Shown here one piece after another: positions 33,695 through 45,077 of a stretch of 64,000 bases of DNA. The position numbers and the translations under genes were made by a program. The stretch's first letter is position 1. Each line of letters starts with the position of its first letter. The stretch spans positions 216,173,473-216,237,472 of the forward strand of contig JARYHS010011408.1 in the NCBI GenBank assembly GCA_031002005.1, given 5' to 3'. This stretch comes from Vandiemenella viatica (taxonomy: Eukaryota; Arthropoda; Insecta; Orthoptera; Morabidae). Under the pieces are notes generated by a model. It ran no database searches, was not told the origin of the DNA, and saw only the letters and a list, made by a program, of their open reading frames with translations.

Positions 33695-33869
33695 GTAAAA
33701 TCTTCTCGGTATTTCCACCGGGATAGCGCGTCAGTAAAAATAAGAGACGTTTCGGAGCCTGCCTCTGGCTCCATCTTCAGTGGAAAATGAAGCCAGAGGC
33801 AGGCTCCGAAACGTCGCTTTGTATTTTTACTGACGTGCTATCCCGGTGGAAAGCTCGAGAAGATTTTAC
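33695..33869. mobile_element. 175-bp palindromic foldback with hammerhead-core-like motif
   Basis: Two arms of about 85 bp pair almost completely: GTAAAATCTTCTCG, TTTCCACCGGGATAGC, CGTCAGTAAAAATA, GACGTTTCGGAGCCTGCC. On the minus strand the centre reads CTGAAGA (33780-33774), then GGAGCC, a 7-nt loop, GGCTCC, then GAAACG. This is the order of a hammerhead ribozyme core with a 6-bp stem II. Confidence 0.85.
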
Positions 33870-34257
33870 GCCGTTATATGCTTTTATATTTGACGCTATT
33901 TTCTAGGAATGAATCTTCCAAATTGAATCAAATTTGACGGAAAGAACCTAAATTGTTTCTACGTATTTTTCACAGGTGTTCAGCTGGATAGTTTTTGCGA
34001 CGCATTTGGGTATGACGTTTTCCTCTTCTACCTCTATTAAGAAATTCATAACCGCGATAACGCAGGTGTGCCATTGGACATACACTAATACATTTAAAGG
34101 AAATGTTCTGATAAATCTATACTAAAAGACAAACAGTAGTCTAGTTAAAATCTGCAGATATAACTGGAAAATTAAAATTTCATGATCAAAATATCATTAA
34201 TGTAAGAATTGTCATCATCACCCAGCAGTTTAACTGAGCTTGTAAAGCGACAGCACA

Positions 34258-34400
34258 GTTTTTTCTTTTTTTAGGCTTTACACCTAGTCGGGGTAATTAG
34301 ACGGGAGAAATGACTACAAGTAAGGAATTTGGCCATGGAGTTTTGAAGTATGCAACGCGGCATACAAAACAAAAAATCTGGATTGGTGTTAGAAACACGC
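34258..34400 (-). repeat. SINE subfamily A, 3' part only
   Basis: The minus-strand tail and body are recognisable: GGCTTTACACC, AATTAGACGGGAG, AAGGAATTTGGCCATGG and AAAATCTGGATT. Confidence 0.6.
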
Positions 34401-34441
34401 CCTTCATAAAGAAAAAATAAAGCTGGGGGCCTTGAATTCTG

Positions 34442-34490
34442 GTTTAAGTCTCGTCGACGTCGAGGTCATTAGCGATGGGAAAAGATTAGG
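34442..34490 (-). repeat. SINE subfamily A tail scrap
   Basis: Only TCGTCGACGTCGAGGTCATT and the following GGGAAAAG survive. Confidence 0.5.
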
Positions 34491-34580
34491 AGTAGTAACA
34501 GACACGTAGAATAATCATTAACATCTGCTTTAAAAATTATACTATTCACAAACAACGAAACATGTAAAACAAAGTCGAAA

Positions 34581-34581
<1 letters not shown>

Positions 34582-34671
<90 letters not shown>

Positions 34672-34677
34672 AGAGCG
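34582..34677. repeat. Compound (CA)n(GA)n microsatellite
   Basis: About 15 CA units followed by about 30 GA units with one GGAG interruption. Confidence 0.97.
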
Positions 34678-34689
34678 AGCGAAGGGGGG

Positions 34690-34862
34690 GGGCTATCCAG
34701 ATTTTGGTTTTCCATGTTCCCCGAAAGCACTCCAGGCGAATGCCAGGATGTTTCCTTGAAAAGACCATGGCTGAACTCCTTCCCCTTCCTTGCCCCTAGT
34801 CCTTTCCCGCCTCTAGCGACTTCGACTTCGGCATGGCGTAAAGCTATAACGCGCTTTTTTTT
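34690..34862 (+). repeat. SINE subfamily A, 5'-truncated
   Basis: Starts in the body at CTATCCAGATTTTGG and runs to GGCGTAAAGCTATAAC. The microsatellite abuts the truncation point. Confidence 0.85.
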
Positions 34863-35645
34863 TCAGAAGAATACATTTCTGGTATCGCTGCCGCCTATAT
34901 ATAGCTACCGAAGAGCGCGCTAACCGTTCGGAGTGACGTCACTGAAGTTCCACAGCCAGCGTGCTCGGTCCGATGGGGCCTTGCGTCCCAAGTTTTCCTA
35001 AGCAAGCGTTGACCATATTTGGTCATATTACCTGGTCTGACTCGCAACCACAAGCTGAAATATAGTTTTACAAAAATTCTATGTATACAACTACGTCCGA
35101 ACAGTGAGCAGGTGATCTCTGGTTTGGCCGCCAGGCGTAGTGACACGTAGGTCGTTCGTGGGGTAGGTAACTTGGGTTGCTGGTGGTGTCGGTGGGCCGG
35201 CGGTCGGATGGGCCCTGCGTGGGCGTCGCAGGGGAGGGTGGTGCGTGTTGTGGCAGCCCTGATCGGCGAGCGCAGCTTATCGATCAGGCCGGGCCGGGCA
35301 GGGCAGACCTGGGGACGCGAGCCAGCCAGGCGCAGCTGCCACGAATTACACCGCCTGCACTTGCACTCCACGGTGTGACCGCGGTAGTTCTTCTTGGGAG
35401 AAAATTTTGATTGTGTTTAAACAGCAAATTGGCCCTGCCATGCAGGAAGGATTTAAATGGGTCCGCGTTCAGACGTAGATCCCGGCTTGTCGGCAACTTT
35501 GTTTATAGGTTTTTGGCAGTTTTACGCAGACATCTAGGAGACTGCTGGGATGGTCTCTGTCTCTCCGACTGAAAAGCTGCTTTTAACTTCGCAATAAACC
35601 AAAAACCAGATGGCACTATTCAGCGTTTTCCCAAAAGTTTTATCG
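34863..35645. other. GC-rich stretch, no gene recognised
   Basis: 34900-35500 is clearly more GC- and CpG-rich than its surroundings, with overlapping frames on both strands (up to 158 codons on the minus strand). Frames open on several strands at once are expected from base composition. No domain or splice pattern identified a gene. Confidence 0.4.
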
Positions 35646-35650
35646 TCTTA

Positions 35651-35888
35651 CCGAGCGTGGTGGGTGAGCAGTAAGGCTCTGGCCTCGCATTCAAGAGGAC
35701 GCGGGTTCGAATTCCCGTCCGGCCTTCCAGACTTGGGTTTTGCATGGTTTCCCGAAATCACTCCAGGCGAATACCGGGATGGTTCCTTCAAGGCCATGGC
35801 CTAATTCTTTCCCGTTCCTTGTTCTCACTCCTTTCCCGCCTATAATTATTTCGACGTCGTCGATACGTAAAGCCATAAGCAAAAAAAA
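35651..35888 (+). repeat. SINE subfamily A, full length
   Basis: CCGAGCGTGGTGGGTGAGCA head through CGTAAAGCCATAAGC and a short A-tail. The tail hairpin is decayed (GATACG instead of GAGGCG). Confidence 0.92.
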
Positions 35889-36545
35889 GCAAGTTAGACT
35901 ATCCTCGATGAGCATCGGCATCGTCTAGGTTTAAACCAATGGTGCTAGGTAGTAGTCGGAGCTACTGCCGCAATGTTTAACGTGAATAGATCTTTCTGCA
36001 GCCAAGTATCCCGCGAAACAACAAACATTGTTTGTAACCTAACATTTTATTTAGGTACACAAAAAGATTTATTGTTTAATAGGTACGTAATTGCTACATG
36101 TGCTTACAGGATGTTTATAGACTCAAAAAATCCCAGGCCGATCGACAATGATGATATAACATTGTTGTTGGCACCCCAAGTGAGCTCCGTTGTCGTAGCT
36201 CCATCGCCGGCACCGCTAGTTTCCACTGAGTTCATGTTTCATTTTATCCCTCGGTTATTCATCTTCAGTTGGTAGAGTCGAGATCTCTACGCCTACATTT
36301 TCACCTTGAAAGGGCTAAAACATTTACAAATTTACTTTTATCGATCATGTGATGATCTTTAATGTCCGCTGCATTGAATTTCGTTAGAAATTATATTATT
36401 TGTTTCAATTTACGCGGCAAATCAGCGTGGAATCCCCTCTAAGGACACTCGGTAGCATTGAATCGCCGTCTCACCACTCGATCAATCACGTTCTCTCTGT
36501 GCGTCGAGCGGGAACCGGGAGATATTCCGGCTAATATACGTGACC
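35889..36545. other. No feature recognised
   Basis: Short frames only. Confidence 0.45.
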
Positions 36546-36546
36546 C

Positions 36547-36945
36547 GAAGTAAACAGGCGACTGGGAGCATTATACCCGGTGCTGAACCACGCCTCATCC
36601 CTGCCACCACGCTGTGGAGTTCACGTGTACCAGGCGCTCGTGAGGCCCATCATGGAATATGCGAGCCCAGTATGGGCTTATGCTGCCAAAACACACCTGA
36701 AAAAGCTCCAGGTGCTGCAAAACCGCGCCCTAAAGCGCGAGCTTCACCTTCCACTGGCGTTACCGACAGCAGACCTTCACCAGATGTCCCAGTGTCCGAG
36801 GTTGATGACGAGGATGGTCGCTGCCGCGCACAAATTCTACGAAACTGCGGCAACATCCAGAAACATACGGTAAGCGGACTGGGAGACTACTACCAAGAAG
36901 GACTGCGCCATGATAGACCGAAGGCAATCTTGAACAGGTAACAGC
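36547..36945 (+). pseudogene. Jockey-type LINE ORF2 C-terminus
   Basis: LGALYPVLNHASSLPPR, then GVHVYQALVRPIMEYASPVW (36616 on) and HLKKLQVLQNRALKR. The phrases YxALVRPIMEYASPVW and LQVLQNRALR are the hallmark of the end of Jockey-clade ORF2. After a frameshift near 36870 it reads LGDYYQEGLRHDRPKAILNR and stops. The reverse transcriptase core is absent. Confidence 0.85.
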
Positions 36946-37540
36946 ATGGAAGATGCAGAGAAAAGGAATGGCCAAGACGCAAAGCATGGGTAAAGTGAAC
37001 CAAAAATATATGAATAAAGAAACCAGTGTTAAAGACTCCAGTGTAAATAAACCATAAGACAAACTAACCTGTAAAATCATTAGGGCAAATAGAAATTAAA
37101 AAATCAAAAATGCTATGAAAACTCTAAACCGAAGATAAATGTAGGGGTATATGTCGCCAACAGGGTGGCAGGCACCTCTCCCCAATCACAGCCAACGCCT
37201 CCGGCGTTTGCAGCAATGTTGCTCTCCTGCTGACCCGCTCAAACTTTCTATGTCGGACGCTTTTCACCTCGTTGTCCTGTGTTCCGTAGTCTTTGAGTAA
37301 TAGCCGTTTAAATTGGGCAGTTTTCATGCCGCTCGCAATTCTGGGGTGCCATGCAGTACCTAACTCGGAAGACGAATGTCGTCAAAAAATATGTTCTCCC
37401 ACTCTGTTTATCCTTTATTAGTTCCTTAACACTACAGTATTTCTTAAATGCTTTGAATTTAATCCCTTAGGTACTGAATACGCGAAAAAGCTATCAACTC
37501 TGCCGAAAGAACTGTAAGTTTCTAGGCAAACATGGTTTCC
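36946..37540. other. No gene recognised
   Basis: A minus-strand frame at 37124-37327 (67 codons, ATG start) has protein-like composition, but I recognise no family. It may be part of a further retroelement. Confidence 0.35.
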
Positions 37541-37543
37541 ATC

Positions 37544-37794
37544 TTTTTTTTTTTACTTATGACTTTACGCTTCGTCGACGTCGAGGTCATTTAGAGGAGG
37601 AATGGGACTGGGAACAAGGAACGGGAAGTAATTCGGTCATGGCCTTATTAAAGGAACTATCCCGGCACCGCATTTGCCTGGAGTGACTTGGAGAAACCTT
37701 GGAAAACTAAAATCTGGATGCCCGGACTGGGATTCGAACCGCCGTCCTCCCGAATGCGAGGCCAGAGCGTTAACCACTCACCCATCTCGCTCGG
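37544..37794 (-). repeat. SINE subfamily A, full length
   Basis: Minus strand complete from CCGAGCGAGATGGGTGAG to GACTTTACGC reversed, with a short T-run (poly-A) at 37544-37554. It has a small duplication (CACCGCA) in the body. Confidence 0.9.
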
Positions 37795-37888
37795 TTTATG
37801 TATTGGAAATCTTAGGTCGCCAGAGACTAGTTTTAGGTAAGTTGGAACGTTGACAGTTTGGAGCTATTCTACAGTTTCCTTTGTTTGA

Positions 37889-38305
37889 TGAAACTGTCAA
37901 CGTCGAGGTAATTAGAGGCGGTAGAAGCGGTCTGGTGGCTCAATGGGTACGGCGTCTCACTGGAGATCGAAAGGTCCACGGTTCGAATCCCTCTCTCGGA
38001 GGGGATTTTCATAGGACCGTAAACCGACATTCACCTCCGACGTAGATTGCAGTGTAAAGTGAAGTACGCCATAATGTTCCCGTGTTTCGGATTCCACGTT
38101 AAACTGTAGGTCCCCTGTGCCCGGTAGGACTACCGGGTTAGGTTAAGGCGGCTATGACAGGGGCGGAATGCGCAGCCAATAGAAACCCTGTTACTAGGTC
38201 ATTACGACCACACGTATTTATTATTTTATAGAGGCGGCAAAGGATTTGGAGCAAGGAACGGGGAGGAATTCGGCCATGGCCTTTAGAGGAACCATCCCTG
38301 CTGTG
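37889..38305 (-). repeat. SINE subfamily A interrupted by a SINE C
   Basis: The tail (37889-37921, AACGTCGAGGTAATTAGAGG) and body (38238-38305, GGAACGGGGAGGAATTCGGCC) are parts of one minus-strand SINE A. They are separated by the + strand SINE C at 37922-38228. Confidence 0.82.
37922..38228 (+). repeat. SINE subfamily C, full length, nested in SINE A
   Basis: Head GCGGTCTGGTGGCTCAATGG, B box CGGTTCGAATCCC, then GGGATTTTCATAGG, GAAGTACGCCATAATG, TCGGATTCCACGTTAAACTG and TCATTACGACCACACG. The 9-bp TAGAGGCGG at 37913-37921 and 38229-38237 is the target duplication. This is the best copy of family C in the window. Confidence 0.92.
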
Positions 38306-38572
38306 GAGTCGTCGTTGTTTGATTAATAATAATAATTATTATATCGCAGACGGCGTAGTTAACATCCACTTCCTTGTGCTTCTGTTGTAGTTCACAAAGT
38401 TGTGCCACAGCTCCTGTAAGAGTCGTCGTAAATGGTACATAAGAAAAGCTAATCAGGATATGTGACGTTAATGACTATTCAGGATTGATTAATTTCATAG
38501 TACCCTGTTATATTTTGTCCACAAATTCTTTCACGATTTATTTAATTTGGAATTTAATTGCAGCATGAATTA

Positions 38573-39480
38573 CACCGAAGAGTCAAAAACCTGGTATCGG
38601 CATGCGTATGCAAAAACAGAGATATGTAAACACTCAGACTACGGCGCTGCGAGCGGCAACGCCTTTATAAGACAACAGGTGTCAGGCGCAGGCGTTATAT
38701 CGGTTACTGCTGCTACAATGGCAGGTTATCACGATTTACGTGAGTTTGAACGTGGTGTTGTAGTCGACGCACGAGAGATGGGACACAGCATCTTCGAGGT
38801 AGCGATGAGGTGGGGATTTTCCCGGACGACCATTCCACGAGTGAACCGTGAATATAGGGAATCCGGTAAAACATCAAATCTCGACATCGCTGCGTTTGGA
38901 GAAAAGATCCTGCAAGAACGGGACCAACGGCGACTGAAGAGAATCGTTCAATATGATAGAATTACAACCCTTCGCAAATTGCTGCGGATTTCAATGCTGG
39001 GCCATCAACAAGTGTCAGCCTGTGAACCATTCAGCGAAACATTATCGATATGAGGTTTCAGAGCCGAAGACCCACTCGTGTACCCTTGCTTAGTGCTCGA
39101 CACAAAGCTTTAAGCCTTGCCTGGGCCCGTCAACACCGACATTTGACTGTTGATGATTGGAAACATGTTGTATGGTTTGACGAGTATCGTTTCCAATTGT
39201 ACCGAGCGGATGGACGTGTACGGGTATGGAGACAACCTCGTGAATTCATGGACCCTGCATGTTAGCAGGGGACTTATAAGAGGAAAATTAACTGTTGTGA
39301 CATGTCAAGAACTGTTGAACTGAATTTTCTACCAGTATCAATCATTGTGGAGGAAAAACTGTGGCGCTGATAGTATTGGCACCAACTTCTTCAATGTGCA
39401 ACTCTGGGAGTTACCGTGGCTGGATCATGAGCCAACTTAGACGACAGGAGAAGGTGGCGCATTTAACTGCAAGAGACAGC
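38573..39480 (+). pseudogene. Tc1/mariner transposase pseudogene, 3' truncated
   Basis: The left terminus is TA plus CACCGAAGAGTCAAAAACCTGG, similar to insect Tc1-like ends. The ATG at 38718 begins MAGYHDLREFERGVVVDARE. A helix-turn-helix region follows (EVAMRWGFSRTTIPRVNREY), then RRLKRIVQYDR. A frameshift near 38985 breaks the frame, with a stop soon after. The other frame gives HLTVDDWKHVVWFDEYRF, where the D of WFDE is the first catalytic aspartate of the DDE/D triad. Another stop falls at 39263. Beyond it, only faint homology is seen to about 39480. The second and third catalytic residues and the right end are missing. Confidence 0.88.
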
Positions 39481-39597
39481 TCCGCCGCAGTATCCGCATG
39501 AGTTGAATGTCGAGGCTAACGCAATCTTCACATATTTCCGCGTGGGTGCACAACCTAAGGTGCAGCTATGTCGACATTGTACGTTCTCATCCTCAAG

Positions 39598-39994
39598 GGA
39601 GCGTGCATAAACCACGTAGCTCCCTCCATTTTGGCCTCCTGTGAACCCCCCCCCCTCTCCCCCACGTAGCCCTACGTGGCATTTACCTCCACCCCCCCCC
39701 CCCCTCCTCACGTAGCACGTAGCTTTTTACCTTTTGATTCCAGAAGACATTTTCTACTGTTTTCTCTTGTCAGACTGTTGTAAATTACATAGTACGGAGA
39801 TAATTAACTGAGGGAAATAAATATTCACATGCTGTTGTGACTTATATTCCTCATTTTAACTGTGAAGAATGTTATGAAAGAGAAGCTACTTGGCCTGACT
39901 CGGAACCCCCCCTCCCTCCACGTAGCCCAAGCGTAACCTTCCAGCTAACCCCCCCCCCTTTCTGGACTGAACCACGTAGTTTGTGCACGGGCCC
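39598..39994. mobile_element. C-rich foldback element (CTACGTGG subfamily)
   Basis: Ends GGGAGCGTGCATAAACCACG and CGTAGTTTGTGCACGGGCCCC are inverted copies. CACGTAG recurs near every C-run. The centre is AT-rich and non-coding. No clear target duplication. Confidence 0.75.
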
Positions 39995-40133
39995 CAATGA
40001 CTGTTTTGCGGCCAACTGATTCAGATCATTGTAGTGGGGATAGTCACAGGATCGTGTAAAGTTACCATGTAACGGAAAAGAGCTTTCACATACTTGATCC
40101 ACACTTACGTAATGGCGAGATCAGGTGTAGTCA

Positions 40134-40382
40134 CCGAGCGGGGCGGTGTAACGGTTAGCGTACTCGCCTCGCATTCGGGAGGACGGTGGTTCGAATCCCC
40201 GTCCAGGCATCCAGATTTGGTTTTTCCATGGTTTCCCAAATCACTCCAGGCAAATGCCAGGATGCTTCCTTCAAAAGGCCATGGCCGATTTCGTTCCCAT
40301 TCCTTGCCCCCATCCTTGCCCCCCATCCTTTCCCGTCTCTAAAGACCTCGTTGTTAAGAGACGTAAAGCAGTAAAAAAAAAA
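40134..40382 (+). repeat. SINE subfamily B, full length with target duplication
   Basis: Head CCGAGCGGGGCGGTGTAACG; 3' hairpin stem CGTCTCT/AGAGACG; A10 tail. GTGTAGTCA at 40125-40133 and 40383-40391. Confidence 0.93.
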
Positions 40383-40540
40383 GTGTAGTCATTAGTATTC
40401 CTACTATTTATTACTATTACTCGATGATTCACTAGAAGTGGGTGGCGGTGGATGCGTTGAACCTATCCTAGTGCGTAATTGTTTATGCGTGAGAAGGGAA
40501 TGACGGGATAACGTAGGAGACGACTATGGGATATTTTGGG

Positions 40541-40605
40541 GAACCAATCCGGCACTGCGAACGATCTAGGAAAATCGTGGAAAACCCAGATCAGGGTGGC
40601 CAGAG
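40541..40605 (-). repeat. Diverged SINE body fragment
   Basis: GGAAAATCGTGGAAAACCCAG then ATCAGGGTGGCCAGA matches the reverse complement of the SINE body, closer to the grasshopper-type version (GGAAATCACGGAAAACC) than to subfamilies A or B. Confidence 0.45.
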
Positions 40606-41116
40606 CTGTTTCTCGCGATCTGCTCCTCTGGGATTTTATGTATCTTCATTTGACAAATCCTTTCTATTCCGCTCGTGGAAAAAAAGAGTATATAAAAGAA
40701 ACGATTTTGGCCTTGATTTCTCTTATTTTGGTTATTCCTAGATATCAATGTTGATGGTAGTAAAATGTGTTTGCCGTAATCATGAAATAGGTCTGTCATG
40801 AACTTTACAATTGTCTTCTGACGATAGCAACGCCTACGATGTTTCAGATCTTCCCACTCTAGTTATTTTAACATCTCACTTACGCTTTCCCTCGAGCAAT
40901 GTATACCTGCCACGGATCTTGCATCTCGGTCTTTGGATCTTCTTCAACGCCTCAATTCCTTTTGAGAGGGGACCCATACTGAGAACATTATCGTAAGTGA
41001 GGTTGCACTTATGTTTTGTATGCAATCGGTTTAACTTCCGGTGCACACTTTTTAAATGATACGAGCTACGAGGTTCAGTGACAGACTGCAAGAGTAGTGT
41101 TGAGAGGTGTCAAGTG

Positions 41117-41176
<60 letters not shown>

Positions 41177-42290
41177 GATGTATTTCTTTTGGAAGTATTA
41201 GTGTTGGATGCCTTTATTACTTGCATTCCGACCAGCCGCATTAACTTCACTTCTAGTGCTGCTCAAATCATACTGGAAATCTCAGTAGAACTGAAGATTA
41301 GCCAACAGTCGTGTCATTGGGAACGATAAGAGTTCGACTTTCGATTTCTCTGCATGGCAATTAATAATTATTGCGGTTTTGTTTCATCGTTCTGGTGGAA
41401 CATTAGCTTATGGTGCCAACGTTTCGGATTTTTGCTACACATCAGTGATCAAAGTAATAACGGCAGAAATGTTAACACTTGAGTCTGGCATTCTAAATTT
41501 CGATCTTCGGGCTTGCTTTAATGCAAGTCATATGGACCTCTTCAAAGACAAAATGAAAAAAGTACCCAATTTTAATTGTATGGCTATCGACTAGCAACAA
41601 AAGGCCAACAATAAAACAGTGAAGAATACTTTCCGCTACCTAACGTGATACAGTAGCTTTGATGTTCTTTCATTTCTCAAGGTAATTTATCAGCCACCTG
41701 TTGAAAGATTCCATTTTTAGCTGGAGAAGAATGAAACTCAGACTTCGACCTAGTTCGTTATTGTAGGAGAGCAAGTGTCTTGATTCCGAGGTCAGTGGGT
41801 ATGTCCAAGGCCCTCCTTGAACGGTACTCGGGTACAGCAACGAAGCCATAACGCAGTCACTATATCAGGGCGTGTGCTTTGAAAATGCTATACTCCTGTT
41901 CACTCTCTCGTTACAACGCACGCCAAATAACGGTTCTGAGAAGATGGTTTTATCCTACCTACTATTTAAATTCTAATAAAAAAGTAAAGCATAGTCAAAA
42001 GAGCAAATGTGAAAATTTTTACGTGTGATTGAAAACTAAGAGTATTCTAACCTGTTCGACCTTATTTCTTTGGCAGATGTGACTAAAGCAGAAGTGTTCA
42101 AGAACGCATTAAAGTGAAACCATCTGAATTCTGTGAACGAGTTGAAACACAGTTTGGTGACCAAATACTGGCAGACATTTTCTTCAATTTTTACGGCGAT
42201 GAACCGAACTCACGACTTCCGGAAACAAATATATTTTGTCTCGTCTAGAATTTTTTCGCCCAGGAATTAATCTGATGTAATGATTACTAT
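40606..42290. other. No gene recognised; contains (AT)n at 41118-41174
   Basis: AT-rich with short frames. A (TA)n microsatellite of about 57 bp lies at 41118-41174. Confidence 0.5.
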
Positions 42291-42294
42291 AGTG

Positions 42295-42938
42295 CAGCGG
42301 TTCCCAAACATGGGTCGCGGCGTGTGTTTGATGGGTCGTGGAATAATCGAGGTTTTTGCCACTAAAATATACCTTTTATTTCATCTATTCTTGCTCCCAG
42401 TGTTCCACATTTTCATATATTTGGGTTCAGTAAAACACAATGATAAACCTACCATTCAATCACTAAAATCTGGTCTGCAGGTTTTCACCCAAAAGCGACT
42501 TGGTAGACCAATTGCATTTTATTATGCTGATCGAGTAACTTTTGATCGTGGAATTTCAGCACTCACCTACCAATCAAATACTGAAACCGGGTCTGCACGT
42601 GGTTTCCACCAAAAAGCGACTTGAAAGACCAGTTTCATTTTAATATGTTGATCGAGTTACTTCTAATCGTGGAATTTCAGCAGTCAGCTTGATGAGGTGA
42701 TGGTCTGTGCAGCCGCCTCCCGGTCTATAATATGTTTTATGTATTATGAATTGTTTTTGTTGATAGTATATCCTTTGTACGAAAATTTGCCTTTTCGTAG
42801 GATAGGATAGTCGATAGAGTATCGAGGTCATACAACAGTTCCCATTCTGATATTAGATAGACTCTCATATTAGTTGAGTCGCGAAAATTTTTTTTACTTA
42901 AAGGTGGGTCATGTACCAATAAAGTTTGGGAACAACTG
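42295..42938. mobile_element. hAT element, non-autonomous, with perfect 8-bp target duplication
   Basis: Ends CAGCGGTTCCCAAACATGGG and, on the other strand, CAGTTGTTCCCAAACTTT are typical hAT termini. CTATAGTG stands immediately outside both ends (42287-42294, 42939-42946). The 644-bp interior has no transposase frame. It includes a tandem duplication of about 118-120 bp (42451-42568 and 42569-42688). Confidence 0.95.
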
Positions 42939-42946
42939 CTATAGTG

Positions 42947-43885
42947 CATTGTGAAATAGAGAGCCTGTATGTGGCTTCTAAATTACTTTCCCAATGTTAC
43001 TTTTCGAATAGAAGATCGTATCTACACTCAGGATAAATTGTTTGCGTAGGCTTTTCTCGTTATCAGTTTAATTACTTCTTGTCATAATTACAATACTGTC
43101 ATTCACTAACTTTCTCTTAACTATAACTATCACACATTTTCATCCACACGAAACACTTAAAAGACGATAAAATTTACGTCCTTCGCCGTATCCTAAAACT
43201 AATTTTTCACTTGAAACTCTGTAAATATCAGTTTGCTGTATCGCAGTATAATACGAGAAATATGTAGTTGTTTTGTTTCGATATTTTCTCGTTAGAGATT
43301 TATAAATTTCTCTTTAACCTCTACGTTGATTTCTAAGTATTATTTTTCCGTGTTTTATTGTAAAAGATGAAACAGCCGTTCACATATCTCTTACCTGCTT
43401 CAATATGTATAAAATCACAAATTTAAGCACTGTGATTAGACAGAATCATTAAGAATTTTAGAAATCAACAATGATTTAAAAGAGACCTTTTAAACGCAAG
43501 AAGGTTATTAGCAGAAATTTGATGAATGTCGACCATTAATAGTCGCAACATCGTATTCACAATAGTAAAATAAATTTGTAAGGTATTGAGACGTGGTGAC
43601 AAAGTTTCGATCTGACGGGCATTCTGCTTGGATGGACCTACTATTTAACGTAGAATTCGAAACACTGAACGTCCCAACCTAACCCATATAATGAAGCACA
43701 ATTCTTAAAAATTCCATTTCCCACCGGAATTGGAACAATTCTATTAATTATCGAAAAAATTCGGCTTAGTCGTTTGTTATTATCTATGATGATCGATAAA
43801 GTATTGATTCCAACCACTCATTGCTTACTATTCCCAGTTGTAATAATAAAAAATAAATTTACACGATTTCGTATTTTATCGTAGA
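42947..43885. other. No feature recognised
   Basis: AT-rich spacer. Confidence 0.5.
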
Positions 43886-43887
43886 TG

Positions 43888-44122
43888 TTATGGCTTTACG
43901 TCGGGTCAGTATCGTGGTCTGTAGAGCCGGGAAGGACTGGAGGCAAGAAACGGGTAGGAATTCTGCCATACCTTTTTTTTTTTTAAGGAACCGTCTAGGC
44001 ATTCTCCTGGAATGATTTGGAAAAATCACGGAAAACTCAAATTCGGATGGTCGGACAGAGATTCGATTCTGCGTCCTCCCGAATGCAAGGCCAGAGAATT
44101 ACCAGTCACCCAGCACGCTCGG
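43888..44122 (-). repeat. SINE subfamily A, full length, diverged
   Basis: CCGAGCGTGCTGGGTGAC head on the minus strand through GGCTTTACGTCGGG; an internal T12 run sits where CCTTCAAAAGG is expected. Confidence 0.88.
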
Positions 44123-44825
44123 TATTTTCTTTTCGTAGTTTGCAAATAGCATTTGATACTGCGGTCGTGAACTTCTCAACTGAACGTGTTGTTAAAGTGG
44201 AAGAGAGTTTTGCTGTCGAGTCTACCGTGCCCCTTCCAGTTTTGTTTATCCGTGAATCACGCGCCGTATTATCGACGCTTCAGTTGTTTTGAGTTTCAGG
44301 AGATAATGAACTTTGCCTCGCTGAATGGAAACTGAGAGTTGACAGGATTTTGCTGACAATGTTACCCGGAATTTATTGTTCGCAAATGCGCTGTGCTCAT
44401 CATATGAAAATCGACTTTGCACATTGCATTATAATAGATGTGCTTATATGTGTGTTTATTTCTAGTATGTGCTGTTTTAACGTTTGCAACGCTGTCAGTG
44501 CATGATTTTCACTTTGTTGAAAACCATGGATATTTTACTCGCCGTCAGGGAATCCTGTTGTTTTCCTCTAACATAGCAATAGTTTGACCGCAGTAACAGT
44601 GCTATGATTTTGCTACTATTAGTGTGATAATTACTCTCCTCCTAGTAACACAGCAGTTAATCCAGGGCTTGAAACTTTTCAGATCAGCCTCAGACTTTAG
44701 ATTCATATAGTTTTGAGAGATCGGGTGCTCCTGGGAAATTATTGCCGTCAAAGGGAGAAGGAGGAAATATAGTCACACCATGGTTTGGATGGTTCATTAT
44801 CCTGATCCATACACAACTGGTGAAA
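44123..44825. other. No feature recognised
   Basis: Short frames only. Confidence 0.45.
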
Positions 44826-44827
44826 CA

Positions 44828-45077
44828 CCGAGCGTTATGTGTGAGCGGTAACGCTCCGGCCTCGCATTCGTGAGCACCGTGGGTTCGAATCTTCGTCCGG
44901 GCATCCAGATTTGGGTTTTCCGTCGTTTCCCCAAATCACTCCAGGCTAATGTTGGGTTACTACCTCCAAAAGGCCATGACCGAATTACTTCCTGTTCCTT
45001 GCCCCCAGTCGTCTCCCACTTCTAATTACCTCGACGTTGACGAGGCATAAAGTCATAAGCAAAAATAAATAAATAAA
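44828..45077 (+). repeat. SINE subfamily A, full length
   Basis: CCGAGCGTTATGTGTGAGCG head, B box GGTTCGAATC, body, GAGGCATAAAGTCATAAGC, and an A-tail expanded as (AAAT)n. Confidence 0.9.

Noticed and set aside
34469..34768. Ser/Leu/Val/Cys repeat proteins
   Set aside because: They are translations of the (CA)n(GA)n microsatellite.
34895..35371. 158-codon minus-strand frame
   Set aside because: GC-rich DNA with open frames on both strands and no domain; not enough for a gene call.
37124..37327. 67-codon minus-strand frame with ATG
   Set aside because: Protein-like composition but no recognised family or partner exon; mentioned only within the gap description.
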